A stretch of DNA of 11,089 nt from Bacillota bacterium (GCA_023484675.1 JAMDAP010000173.1:1-11089), one strand, 5' to 3'; shown: positions 1 to 6,951, numbered from the stretch's first letter. Numbers and translations: made by a program. The notes: a model not told the origin generated them from the letters alone.

Positions 1-4
1 TGAA

Positions 5-211
5 GTGGCTGTACCGAAGAGAAGGATGTCCCATGCGCGGCAGGCGAAGCGCCGCGCCAACTGGAAGCTGACCGCGCCGAACGTGGTGAAATGCCCCCAG
101 TGCCATGAACCGAAAATGTCCCATCGGGTTTGCCCGAATTGCGGCTACTACGATGGGCGCGCAGTGGTGACTGATGCCGCCGAGGAGACGAAAAAGAAGG
201 CCCAACGCTAG
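5..211 (+). CDS. rpmF: 50S ribosomal protein L32
   Basis: This 68-residue protein is a component of the large ribosomal subunit. It opens with the family signature MAVPKRRMSHARQAKRR, a basic RNA-binding tail. A zinc-ribbon follows, with two CxxC pairs at Cys30/Cys33 (CPQC) and Cys43/Cys46 (CPNC), so this is the zinc-binding form rather than the zinc-free paralogue. The length is slightly above the usual 57-60 residues because of an acidic then lysine-rich tail. The start is GTG at 5; its ribosome binding site would lie outside the window. In Bacillota rpmF usually follows a YceD/DUF177 gene and precedes fapR-plsX. Here a riboflavin operon sits between rpmF and fapR. The identification is secure. 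Confidence 0.97.
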   Translation: MAVPKRRMSHARQAKRRANWKLTAPNVVKCPQCHEPKMSHRVCPNCGYYDGRAVVTDAAEETKKKAQR

Positions 212-221
212 CTAAGAGATG

Positions 222-247
222 CTGACTGGAACCGGACACAATAGAAT
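222..247 (+). promoter_or_regulatory. Possible promoter of the riboflavin operon (weak)
   Basis: A -10-like TAGAAT lies at 242-247 (5 of 6 matches to TATAAT). It would place transcription start near 254, just before the aptamer closing stem at 256, which is where a riboswitch leader should begin. The upstream element is poor: the best TGAC core (CTGACT, 222-227) is only 14 bp away, and the hexamer at 17 bp spacing (ATGCTG, 219-224) matches badly. The call rests mostly on position. Confidence 0.35.
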
Positions 248-255
248 TACGTGTG

Positions 256-400
256 ACCTTCAGGGCAAGGTGAGAGCACGGCGCATGGCCGAGCTCAATT
301 CCTAACCGGCGGTATGGCCGCAAGGCCGAGCCCGCGAGCCCGTCAGGGCAGGATCTGGTGAGAGGCCAGGGCCGACAGTACAGTCTGGATGGAAGAAGGT
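256..400 (+). ncRNA. FMN riboswitch (RFN element) aptamer
   Basis: This leader RNA binds flavin mononucleotide and switches off the riboflavin genes when FMN is plentiful. Most conserved RFN blocks are present in order: CTTCAGGGCA at 258-267, ACCGGCGGT at 305-313, AGCCCGCGAGCC at 329-340, GGATCTGGTGA at 351-361, GCCGACAGT at 371-379 and AGTCTGGATGGAAGAAGG at 382-399. The closing stem P1 is ACCTTC (256-261) with GAAGGT (395-400). P3 is a GGCC/GGCC stem capped by a GCAA tetraloop (316-327). P5 is CTGG/CCAG (355-358 with 366-369). P2 is odd: the normally continuous GGGTGAAATTCCC block is split by an extra hairpin at 274-296. A terminator and the ribD ribosome binding site follow directly, so the mechanism is likely transcription attenuation. 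Confidence 0.95.
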
Positions 401-406
401 AGCACG

Positions 407-431
407 AATAGCCCCCGCCGGTGGGGCTGTT
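407..431 (+). other. Hairpin between FMN aptamer and terminator
   Basis: AATAGCCCC (407-415) can pair with GGGGCTGTT (423-431) around a 7-nt loop, with one G-U pair. The following CTGTTT is only a weak U-tract. It could be a spacer helix in the expression platform, an extra weak terminator, or part of an alternative fold. I see the pairing directly; the role is inferred. Confidence 0.5.
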
Positions 432-445
432 CTGTTTACCACTAC

Positions 446-471
446 GCCCGAAGGCACCCCTTCGGGCTTTT
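446..471 (+). terminator. Rho-independent terminator (riboswitch expression platform)
   Basis: A perfect 9-bp stem GCCCGAAGG (446-454) / CCTTCGGGC (459-467) with a CACC loop is followed by TTTT (468-471). It ends 12 nt before the ribD ribosome binding site at 483-490, so stopping here silences the whole riboflavin operon. The left arm can alternatively pair with the aptamer 5' strand at 257-266 (CCTTC-A-GGGC, one bulged A). That would break both P1 and the terminator and act as the antiterminator when FMN is scarce. Confidence 0.9.
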
Positions 472-497
472 CGGTTCTTACCAAGGAGGTGGGCGGC

Positions 498-1655
498 GTG
501 GCGCATGGACCCGCTGAAGGGATTCCCGCGGACGAGTACTACATGGACCAAGCTCTTCGCCTGGCGGTGAAGGCCGCAGGCCGTACCAGCCCAAACCCGC
601 TGGTCGGCGCCCTGGTGGTGAAGGACGGAAAGGTGGTCGGTCGTGGCTATCACCTCCAGGCTGGCACCCCCCACGCCGAAGTCCTCGCTCTCCAGGAAGC
701 GGGGGAAGCTGCCCGTGGGGCTATCCTCTACGTCACCCTGGAGCCCTGCGCCCATCACGGCCGCACGCCGCCGTGCGTCGACGCGGTGGAGGCGGCGGGT
801 GTCGCCCGGGTTGTGGCGGCTATGACTGATCCCAACCCGCTGGTGTCCGGCCGCGGTCTCGCCCGTCTACGTCAGGCCGGGATCGACGTGGAGGTCGGTG
901 TGCGCGAGGGCGAGGCCCGGCGCCTAAACGAGGCCTTTGAAAAGCACATCCGAACCGGATTGCCCTTCCTGGTGCTGAAGGCTGCCGTCAGCCTGGACGG
1001 CAAGACCGCCACGCGCAGCGGCGACTCGCGCTGGGTGACGAGCGAGGAGGCACGGCGGCACGTGCACGGCCTCCGCAACAGCCTGGACGCTATCATGGTG
1101 GGGGTTGGAACGGTTCTCGCAGACGACCCCCAGTTGACCTGCCGCCTGCCTGACGGCCGGGATCCAGTGCGCGTGGTTGTGGACAGCCTGGCGCGGACTC
1201 CGCCTGAGGCCAGAGTCGTTTCCCTGGCTCGCAGTTCACCGGCGCCGACCCTGATCGCCGTAACCCCCGCAGTTCCGGCGCAGCGGCGACGCGCCTTGGA
1301 AGCCGCGGGGGCGAAGGTGCTGGTGATTGACGGCCCCGGGCCCCGGGTTGATCTCCGGCGCCTGGCGGCCGAGCTGGGGCGGCGGAACATCACCAGTCTG
1401 TTGCTGGAGGGCGGCTCCACCCTGGCCGAGGCCGCCCAGACGTCGGGACTTGTGGATAAGTACATGTTTTACTTGGCGCCTAAGCTGGTGGGCGGCAAGG
1501 AGGCGCCCGGTCCCCTGGGGGGACAGGGCGTCCACCGGATGTCAGACGCCTACCCGTTGCGGATCACAGCCGTGGAGCGGCTCGGCGGCGACCTGTTGGT
1601 GGAGGCCTATCCGGCGGCCTCGGCCCCCTTCCTGCGAGAGGCTCAACTGTCATGA
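498..1655 (+). CDS. ribD: Bifunctional diaminohydroxyphosphoribosylaminopyrimidine deaminase / 5-amino-6-(5-phosphoribosylamino)uracil reductase
   Basis: RibD performs the second and third steps of riboflavin synthesis: deamination of the pyrimidine made from GTP, then NADPH-dependent reduction of its ribose side chain. The N-terminal cytidine-deaminase-like domain (about residues 10-145) has the zinc ligands and proton shuttle in PHAEV (His59, Glu61) and EPCAHHGRTPPC (Cys84, Cys93). The C-terminal reductase domain (about 155-385) starts at LKAAVSLDGKTA and carries GVGTVLADDPQLTCR and LLLEGGSTLAEA. Start choice: an in-frame GTG at 489 lies inside the ribosome binding site AAGGAGGT (483-490), so GTG 498, 7 nt downstream, is preferred and gives 385 residues. 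ATG 543 is a less likely alternative. It is the first gene of the riboswitch-controlled operon, 15 nt ahead of ribE. Confidence 0.96.
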   Translation: MAHGPAEGIPADEYYMDQALRLAVKAAGRTSPNPLVGALVVKDGKVVGRGYHLQAGTPHAEVLALQEAGEAARGAILYVTLEPCAHHGRTPPCVDAVEAAGVARVVAAMTDPNPLVSGRGLARLRQAGIDVEVGVREGEARRLNEAFEKHIRTGLPFLVLKAAVSLDGKTATRSGDSRWVTSEEARRHVHGLRNSLDAIMVGVGTVLADDPQLTCRLPDGRDPVRVVVDSLARTPPEARVVSLARSSPAPTLIAVTPAVPAQRRRALEAAGAKVLVIDGPGPRVDLRRLAAELGRRNITSLLLEGGSTLAEAAQTSGLVDKYMFYLAPKLVGGKEAPGPLGGQGVHRMSDAYPLRITAVERLGGDLLVEAYPAASAPFLREAQLS

Positions 1656-1670
1656 GGGAGTTGAAACAGC

Positions 1671-2333
1671 ATGTTCACAGGCGTCGTTGAAGAGTTGGGC
1701 CGCGTCGAGGGTGTGCGCCGCGGCGCTCGTTCGCTGGAGCTGGAGATCAATGCCCCATCGGTGGCCGGGGACCTGTCCGTGGGCGACAGCGTTTCCGTTT
1801 CCGGCGTCTGCCTTACGGTCACCCGCCGGCAGCAGAACGTTTTCTTCGCTGACGTGATGCCGGAGACGCTTGAGCATACCTCCCTGGGTCAGTTGCGGCC
1901 TGGCGACCCGGTCAATCTGGAGCGCAGCATGGCCAGCGGCGGTCGCTTCGGCGGGCACCTGGTGTTGGGACACGTCGACGCCCTGGGACGGATCACGGCC
2001 GTGCACCGGGAGGACAATGCTGTGAGGCTGCGCATTTCCGCACCCGCGGTGGTGATGCGGTACGTGGTCGCGAAGGGGTCCGTGGCCGTGGACGGGGTTT
2101 CGCTTACGGTGGCTGGCCTGGGTGATGGCTGGGTCGAGGTCGCCGTCATCCCCCATACATTGGCCGTCACCACCTTCCGCCGGCGGCGTGTGGGCGACGC
2201 GGTCAACCTGGAGGCCGACATCCTGGGAAAGTACGTGGAGCGCATCCTGGAGGCGCGGCTCGAATCGGCCCCGGCCGGTTCTCAGCCGGCTCCCGGGCTG
2301 ACGGCGGGATTTCTCCGGGAACAGGGATTTTAG
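1671..2333 (+). CDS. ribE: Riboflavin synthase, alpha subunit
   Basis: This enzyme carries out the last step, dismutation of two 6,7-dimethyl-8-ribityllumazine molecules into riboflavin and the pyrimidine precursor. It begins with the family hallmark MFTGVVEELG. Two lumazine-binding barrel repeats are visible: the first about residues 1-97 with VSVSGVCLTV and MPETLEHTSLG, the second about 98-190 with GSVAVDGVSLTV and VIPHTLAVTTF. The joint between them, GGHLVLGHVD, is highly conserved. The 220-residue length fits the family (about 215 in Bacillus). A GAGGGAG ribosome binding site lies about 10 nt before ATG 1671. The protein normally acts as a trimer and can sit inside the lumazine synthase (RibH) capsid, whose gene is two places downstream. 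In Bacillus naming this is RibE; in E. coli the same enzyme is RibC. Confidence 0.96.
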   Translation: MFTGVVEELGRVEGVRRGARSLELEINAPSVAGDLSVGDSVSVSGVCLTVTRRQQNVFFADVMPETLEHTSLGQLRPGDPVNLERSMASGGRFGGHLVLGHVDALGRITAVHREDNAVRLRISAPAVVMRYVVAKGSVAVDGVSLTVAGLGDGWVEVAVIPHTLAVTTFRRRRVGDAVNLEADILGKYVERILEARLESAPAGSQPAPGLTAGFLREQGF

Positions 2334-2346
2334 GGAGGAGTAGCTG

Positions 2347-3567
2347 ATGCCGTTTCAAGGGGACACGATTCGCTTCAATAGCGTGGAAGAGGCGCTCGAA
2401 GACATCCGACAGGGGAAAATGTTGGTGGTAGTAGACGACGAGGCCAGGGAGAACGAGGGCGACCTGGTGATGGCGGCGGACAAAGCCACACCGGAGGCGG
2501 TCAACTTTATGGCGCGTTACGGCCGGGGCTTGATCTGGCTGCCCATGACCGAACAGCGGCTTGACGAACTGGGTCTGCCCCTCATGGTGCCCCGTGGGGG
2601 CGACCATATGGGCACGGCTTTCACCGTTTCCGTGGACGCGCGGGAAGGGGTGACCACGGGCATTTCTGCCGCCGAGAGGGCGCGCACCGTCCGCACACTG
2701 ATCGACCCCCACACGCGGCCTGAGGATCTTGTCCGCCCCGGACACGTTTTTCCCCTACGCGCCAAGGAAGGAGGCGTGCTGCGCCGCCCCGGGCACACCG
2801 AGGCAGCGGTGGACCTGGCCCGGCTGGCCGGAAACTACCAGGCGGGGGTCATCTGCGAGATCATGAATGAGGACGGTACCATGGCCCGTTTGCCGCAGTT
2901 GGCGGAATTCGCCTCCCGTCACGGCCTGAAGATCATCAGCGTGGCGGATCTCGTTCGCCACCGCATGCGCCACGACCGCCTGATCGAGCGGGTTACGGAC
3001 GTGGCCCTGCCCACCAGGCATGGATTCTTCCGGGCCGTGGGATATGAGGAGGCGTTGACCGGCCAGACCCACCTGGCCCTGGTGGCGGGCGACGTGACAG
3101 AACCTGAGCCGGTGCTGGTTCGGGTTCATTCGGAATGCCTGACGGGCGACGTGTTTGGCTCGCTGCGCTGCGACTGCGGCGATCAACTGGATCAGGCCAT
3201 GCGGCAGGTGCAAGGGGAGGGCCGCGGCGTGGTGCTTTACATGCGCCAGGAGGGCCGCGGCATCGGGCTGGCCAACAAGCTGCGGACCTATGCCCTGCAG
3301 GACCGCGGCCGGGACACGGTAGAGGCCAATCTGGAGCTGGGCCTGCCCGCCGATGCCAGGGACTACGGCATTGGAGCGCAGATCCTGGCGGACCTGGGCG
3401 TGAAGCGCCTGCGGCTTCTCACCAACAACCCGAAGAAGTACGCAGGCCTGAGCGGCTACGGTCTGGAAATCGTCGAGAGGGTGCCCATCGCCATCCCGCC
3501 CAACGACACGAACCGCTCCTATCTGCGCACTAAGCAGGAGAAAATGGGCCACCTGCTGGACGTGTGA
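2347..3567 (+). CDS. ribBA: Bifunctional 3,4-dihydroxy-2-butanone 4-phosphate synthase / GTP cyclohydrolase II
   Basis: RibBA feeds both branches of the pathway. Its N-terminal half makes the four-carbon unit from ribulose 5-phosphate, and its C-terminal half opens the GTP ring. The N domain (about 10-205) shows the metal/substrate site [12 protein letters not shown] (30-41), [13 protein letters not shown] (103-115) and [24 protein letters not shown] in two conserved blocks (130-152). The C domain (about 207-400) has the zinc cysteines Cys264, Cys275 and Cys277 ([18 protein letters not shown]), the GTP/catalytic block [13 protein letters not shown] (299-311) and LTNNPKKY (358-365). Both active sites look complete. 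The 406-residue length is typical of fused RibBA. The ribosome binding site AGGGAGGAG (2332-2340) is 6 nt before the ATG; the gap to ribE is 13 nt, consistent with one transcript. Confidence 0.97.
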   Translation: MPFQGDTIRFNSVEEALEDIRQGKMLVVVDDEARENEGDLVMAADKATPEAVNFMARYGRGLIWLPMTEQRLDELGLPLMVPRGGDHMGTAFTVSVDAREGVTTGISAAERARTVRTLIDPHTRPEDLVRPGHVFPLRAKEGGVLRRPGHTEAAVDLARLAGNYQAGVICEIMNEDGTMARLPQLAEFASRHGLKIISVADLVRHRMRHDRLIERVTDVALPTRHGFFRAVGYEEALTGQTHLALVAGDVTEPEPVLVRVHSECLTGDVFGSLRCDCGDQLDQAMRQVQGEGRGVVLYMRQEGRGIGLANKLRTYALQDRGRDTVEANLELGLPADARDYGIGAQILADLGVKRLRLLTNNPKKYAGLSGYGLEIVERVPIAIPPNDTNRSYLRTKQEKMGHLLDV

Positions 3568-3604
3568 GGGAAGGGAAGCCGCAAAGGGAAAGGGGAATGT
3601 GAAA

Positions 3605-4078
3605 ATGAGGGTCTTTGAGGGAAAGCTGCTGGGAGACGGGCTGAAGATTGGAATTGTCGTGTCCAGGTTCAACGAGTTCATCACGCAGAAACTGCTGGCG
3701 GGTGCTCTGGACGCACTTCGTCGCCACGGTGTCAGCGATACGGACGTGGACGCGGCATGGGTGCCTGGCGCGTTTGAGATCCCGCTGCTGGCCCGCAGAT
3801 TGGCGGGGACGGGCAGGTACGATGCGATCATCTGCCTGGGGGCCGTCATTCGCGGAGCCACGCCCCATTTCGACTACGTTGCAGCCGAGGTTTCCAAGGG
3901 AGTCGCGCACGTAGGGCTGGAGACCGGGGTTCCCACCATCTTTGGCGTGGTCACCACCGACAGCATCGAGCAAGCGGTGGAGCGAGCCGGAACCAAGGGG
4001 GGAAACAAAGGCTGGGATGCGGCGATCTCCGCTCTGGAAATGGCCAACCTCCTCAAGACGCTGCCTTCGTTCCAATGA
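3605..4078 (+). CDS. ribH: 6,7-dimethyl-8-ribityllumazine synthase (beta subunit)
   Basis: RibH condenses the four-carbon phosphate made by RibBA with the pyrimidine derived from RibD's product, giving the lumazine used by RibE. Family blocks are clear: [14 protein letters not shown] (14-27), WVPGAFEIP (52-60), [14 protein letters not shown] (79-92) with the catalytic-type His88, and [16 protein letters not shown] (114-129). The 157-residue length matches family members that form 60-subunit capsids. Start choice: ATG 3605 has AGGGG about 9 nt upstream. An in-frame GTG at 3599 would add two residues but sits too close to that site. It is the last gene of the riboflavin operon; I see no U-tract terminator after it, so some read-through into fapR is possible. 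Confidence 0.95.
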   Translation: MRVFEGKLLGDGLKIGIVVSRFNEFITQKLLAGALDALRRHGVSDTDVDAAWVPGAFEIPLLARRLAGTGRYDAIICLGAVIRGATPHFDYVAAEVSKGVAHVGLETGVPTIFGVVTTDSIEQAVERAGTKGGNKGWDAAISALEMANLLKTLPSFQ

Positions 4079-4109
4079 GAACCGACAGCCTGGGGCTGGC
4101 GACAAAGAC

Positions 4110-4138
4110 TTGCCTTCGCTGGAGGCCCCCGCTATACT
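4110..4138 (+). promoter_or_regulatory. Sigma-A type promoter of the fapR-plsX-fab operon
   Basis: TTGCCT (4110-4115) and TATACT (4133-4138) are separated by exactly 17 bp and match the -35 and -10 consensus at 4/6 and 5/6 positions. Start of transcription would fall near 4145, inside the FapR-like palindrome at 4143-4159. It is the only AT-richer patch between ribH and fapR. The gap between these genes and the regulator gene downstream support the call; no start site has been measured. Confidence 0.75.
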
Positions 4139-4142
4139 AGCT

Positions 4143-4159
4143 TTAGCATCTGCTCCTAA
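4143..4159 (+). promoter_or_regulatory. Candidate FapR operator (TTAG-N9-CTAA palindrome)
   Basis: The 17-bp element TTAGCATCTGCTCCTAA has perfect TTAG/CTAA outer arms, and 6 of 8 symmetric positions match. Known FapR boxes in Bacillus are 17-bp palindromes of the TTAGTACC...CTAA type that overlap promoters, including FapR's own. Here the box begins 5 bp after the -10 hexamer and covers the predicted start of transcription. Bound FapR would block initiation, and malonyl-CoA would relieve it. The inner bases differ from the Bacillus consensus, so binding strength is uncertain. Confidence 0.7.
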
Positions 4160-4170
4160 AAGGTGGTTCT

Positions 4171-4833
4171 ATGGCAGCCGGTTTGCAGAAACGAGAGCGG
4201 CAGCGCGAGCTTCGCGAGAGGCTCCACGACAACCCTTTCCTTAGTGACGAAGAGCTGGCGCGGGTTTTGAACGTGTCGGTTCAGACCATCCGGTTGGACC
4301 GCATGGCCCTAGGCATCCCCGAATTGCGGGAACGAACCAAGGCCGTGGCCGAGCGCACCTACGGGTTGGTCAAGTCCCTCGGGGCCAAGGAGATTGTCGG
4401 CGAACTGGTCGATCTGACCCTGGGTCAGTCGGGCATCTCGATTCTGGAGACCACCGAGGAGATGGTCTTTGAGCGGACGCGCCTGGTGCGCGGTCAGCAC
4501 ATCTTCGCCCAGGCGGAAAGCCTGGCCATCGCCCTCATCGACGCGGACGTGGTGCTCACCGGCCTGGCCAACTCCAAGTTCAAGCGGCCGGTCACCGCCG
4601 GCGAGCGTCTGCTGGCCAAGGCCGAGGTGATCCGTCACCAGGGCAACCGCTCGGTGGTGCTGGTGGAGACCAAGATCGGCCAGGAGAAGGTATTTCGCGG
4701 AAAATTCGTGGTTTTCGCCGTGGATGCGGCGGATCTGGGCGTGCCCCGCATGGCCCGCCGGCCCGAGGGAGAAGTGGCGCCGGCTGGGCCGGAAGCCGAA
4801 CTCGTCCTGATCAAAGGGGAGCCCGAGCCATGA
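4171..4833 (+). CDS. fapR: Transcriptional repressor of fatty acid and phospholipid biosynthesis FapR
   Basis: FapR represses lipid-synthesis genes and lets go of DNA when malonyl-CoA accumulates, linking gene expression to precursor supply. Residues 1-60 form a DeoR-like helix-turn-helix with LSDEELARVLNVSVQTIRLDR (LSDEELARVLNVS at 24-36, VQTIRLDR at 37-44) followed by the linker GIPELRERTKAVAE. Residues about 75-190 are a hot-dog fold ligand domain with VGELVDLTLGQSGISILE, RGQHIFAQAESLAIALID and LANSKFKRPVTAGERL; Arg107 lies where the Bacillus protein has a malonyl-CoA-contacting arginine. At 220 residues it exceeds Bacillus FapR (188), mainly through a proline/glutamate-rich tail after about 195. 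The ribosome binding site AAAGGTGG is about 4 nt before ATG 4171. Its stop overlaps the plsX start (ATGA, 4830-4833), so the two are translationally coupled. Confidence 0.93.
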   Translation: MAAGLQKRERQRELRERLHDNPFLSDEELARVLNVSVQTIRLDRMALGIPELRERTKAVAERTYGLVKSLGAKEIVGELVDLTLGQSGISILETTEEMVFERTRLVRGQHIFAQAESLAIALIDADVVLTGLANSKFKRPVTAGERLLAKAEVIRHQGNRSVVLVETKIGQEKVFRGKFVVFAVDAADLGVPRMARRPEGEVAPAGPEAELVLIKGEPEP

Positions 4834-5864
4834 GAATCGCCATTGACGCCATGGGGGGTGACCACGCTCCGGGGGAAATCGTGCGCGGCGCCGTGGAGGC
4901 GGCTCGGGAGTTCAGCCTGGAGGCCGTGCTGGTGGGCCAGCCGGAGAAGGTCCAGGCGGCCCTGTCGGCAGCGGGCGGGGGCGAGGGCAGGTTGCACGGC
5001 GCGAGCGGCGCGGGCCCCACGAACGGCGCCAGGGTGGAGATCGTCCCGGCCTCCGAGATCATCGGCTTTGATGAGGCCCCGGTGCAGGCGGTGCGGCGCA
5101 AGAAGGACTCGTCCCTGGTGGTGGCCCTGGGCCTTCTACAGGCAGGGCAGGTGCAGGCGGTGGTCTCCGCCGGGCACACCGGCGCCCTCATGGCTGGCGG
5201 GCTGTTCTCTGCCGGCCGCATCAAGGGGATCGACCGACCGGCCTTGTCGACCATACTTCCTACCCGCGAGGGTTTTTGCTTCATGCTTGACGTCGGCGCT
5301 AACGCTGACGCCGATGCCCGGAACCTGCTGCAGTTCGCCCTGATGGGCAGCATCTACGCCGATAGCGTACTTGGTGTGAGAAACCCGCGGGTGGCCCTGC
5401 TCTCCATCGGCACCGAGGCAGAGAAGGGCAGCAGGCTGACCAAAGAGGCCTTTGCCCTTTGCAAGGACAGCGGTGTCCACTTTGTCGGCAACATCGAGGC
5501 CAGAGACATCCTGGAGGGCGTCGCCGACGTGGTGGTGGCCGACGGCTTCTCCGGCAACGTCGCGCTGAAGGCCATCGAGGGTGCCGCCGCGGTGCTGATG
5601 GGGATGATCAAGGAAGCGGCGACCGGCTCGGTACGGAGCAAGCTGGGCGGGCTGCTGCTGAAACCGGCCCTGGAGCGGGTGGCGGCCAAGCTGGATTACG
5701 CCGAATACGGCGGCGCTCCCTTGCTGGGGCTGGACGGGGCCGTGATCAAGTGCCACGGCAGTTCCAAGGCCCGGGCCATCCGCAGCGGTATCCGTGTCGC
5801 CAGAGATTACGTGCAGAACGGCTGCATTGAGCTGATTCACAGCCAGGTGGCCAGGTCGCAATAG
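4830..5864 (+). CDS. plsX: Phosphate acyltransferase PlsX
   Basis: PlsX converts acyl-ACP and inorganic phosphate to acyl-phosphate, the donor for PlsY in the first step of glycerophospholipid synthesis; it works at the inner face of the membrane. The signature IAIDAMGGDHAP (3-14) is followed by FDEAPVQAVRRKKDSSL (80-96), VSAGHTGALMAGG (112-124), RPALSTILPT (136-145), LDVGAN (153-158) and ADGFSGNVALK (237-247), all characteristic of the family. The 344-residue length is normal. A glycine-rich, low-complexity stretch at about 49-66 (AAGGGEGRLHGASGAGPT) looks like a small insertion relative to Bacillus PlsX (333 residues). The start ATG overlaps the fapR stop in ATGA, giving coupling to its own regulator. 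A 52-nt gap precedes fabH. Confidence 0.96.
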   Translation: MRIAIDAMGGDHAPGEIVRGAVEAAREFSLEAVLVGQPEKVQAALSAAGGGEGRLHGASGAGPTNGARVEIVPASEIIGFDEAPVQAVRRKKDSSLVVALGLLQAGQVQAVVSAGHTGALMAGGLFSAGRIKGIDRPALSTILPTREGFCFMLDVGANADADARNLLQFALMGSIYADSVLGVRNPRVALLSIGTEAEKGSRLTKEAFALCKDSGVHFVGNIEARDILEGVADVVVADGFSGNVALKAIEGAAAVLMGMIKEAATGSVRSKLGGLLLKPALERVAAKLDYAEYGGAPLLGLDGAVIKCHGSSKARAIRSGIRVARDYVQNGCIELIHSQVARSQ

Positions 5865-5916
5865 CCCGAGGCGGCGAGCGGCCGCCAGAGCACAAGAGGC
5901 CAAAGGAGGAGTCCGG

Positions 5917-6951
5917 GTGCAGGAGAAGCAGGCCGTGCCTGAGGTTGAAACTGAACCCAGGCTGGTCAGGCCCGTGGGGATTGTGGGGTTGGGCTCCTAC
6001 CTGCCGGAGCAGGTGCTGACTAATCAGGATCTGGAGAAGCTCGTGGAGACCACGGACGAGTGGATTCGCAGCCGCACCGGCATCCGGGAGCGGCGCATCC
6101 TGCCGCCGGATATGGCCACCTCGGACATGGCCCTGGAAGCGGCCCGGCGGGCTCTGGCCGACGCCGGCGTGGAACCTGCGCAGGTGGACTGCATCATCGT
6201 CGCCACGGTGACGCCGGACACACCCTTCCCGAGCGTGTCGACCCGACTGCAGGATCGGTTGGGGGCCAAGCGGGCCGCGGCCTTTGACATCTCCGCCGCC
6301 TGCCCCGGCTTTCTTTACGGGATGACGGTGGGCAGCCAGATGGTCGCCTCCGGCCTTTATGACACGGTGCTGGTGGTTGGTGCCGAGACCCTGTCCCGCG
6401 TCACCAACTACCAGGACCGCAACACCTGCGTGCTTTTCGGCGACGCCGCCGGGGCAGCGGTGCTCAGGCCGGTGGCCAAGGGCAAGGGGTTGCTTTCCTC
6501 TGTGCTGGGGTCCGACGGTTCGGGCGCCGACCTGCTGCAGATGCCGGCCGGAGGGTCGCGGCTGCCGGCTTCGGCGGAGACTGTGGCAAACCGCCAGCAC
6601 TACCTCTATATGAACGGCTCCGAGGTCTTCAAGTTCGCGGTCCGCATCATGGAAGAGGCCTCCCTCCAGGCTCTGGAGAAGGCGGGCCTGACTCCTGAAG
6701 ATGTTGACTTCTTCGTGCCGCACCAGGCCAACATCCGGATCATCGACTCGGCCCGGCGCCGCCTGGGCGTGGACATGAACCGGGTGGTGGTGACTCTGGA
6801 TCTCCTTGGCAACACCTCCTCGGCCTCCATCCCGGTGGCCCTGGAGAAAGCGGTCAAAGAGGGCCGCATCGGCGAAGGCGACGTGGTGGTGGCGGTGGCC
6901 TTCGGCGCCGGACTCACCTGGGCCGCCACCGTCCTGCGTTGGGGGAAATAA
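5917..6951 (+). CDS. fabH: Beta-ketoacyl-ACP synthase III
   Basis: FabH starts fatty-acid synthesis by condensing an acyl-CoA primer with malonyl-ACP. The active-site triad is readable: Cys129 in AAFDISAACPGFLYG, His269 in VPHQANIRI and Asn299 in LLGNTSSASIP. Other family blocks are TTDEWIRSRTGIRERR (45-60) and LFGDAAGAAVL (173-183). The protein is 344 residues against a usual 310-330 because of an N-terminal tail of about 18 residues (QEKQAVPEVETEPRLV) before the conserved VGIVGLGSYLP. The GTG start at 5917 has a strong AAAGGAGG site 7 nt upstream (5902-5909), so the tail is probably real. Whether the primer is acetyl-CoA or a branched-chain acyl-CoA cannot be told from sequence. Confidence 0.96.
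   Translation: MQEKQAVPEVETEPRLVRPVGIVGLGSYLPEQVLTNQDLEKLVETTDEWIRSRTGIRERRILPPDMATSDMALEAARRALADAGVEPAQVDCIIVATVTPDTPFPSVSTRLQDRLGAKRAAAFDISAACPGFLYGMTVGSQMVASGLYDTVLVVGAETLSRVTNYQDRNTCVLFGDAAGAAVLRPVAKGKGLLSSVLGSDGSGADLLQMPAGGSRLPASAETVANRQHYLYMNGSEVFKFAVRIMEEASLQALEKAGLTPEDVDFFVPHQANIRIIDSARRRLGVDMNRVVVTLDLLGNTSSASIPVALEKAVKEGRIGEGDVVVAVAFGAGLTWAATVLRWGK

Noticed and set aside
1..3. TGA at the left edge as the stop of an upstream YceD/DUF177 gene
   Set aside because: That gene is common before rpmF, but three bases give no evidence of frame or identity.
302..484. Minus-strand 60-codon open frame in the rpmF-ribD gap
   Set aside because: It lies wholly in the FMN riboswitch and terminator, which explain the sequence.
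489..491. GTG 489 as the ribD start
   Set aside because: It overlaps the ribosome binding site AAGGAGGT at 483-490; GTG 498 has proper spacing.
2755..3861. 368-codon minus-strand open frame across ribBA and ribH
   Set aside because: It is antisense to two clear enzymes and spans their intergenic gap with no domain match; it is explained by high GC.
4086..4098. Small hairpin CAGCC-TGG-GGCTG after ribH as a terminator
   Set aside because: It has only 5 bp and a 3-nt loop with no T-tract after it; not enough to call.
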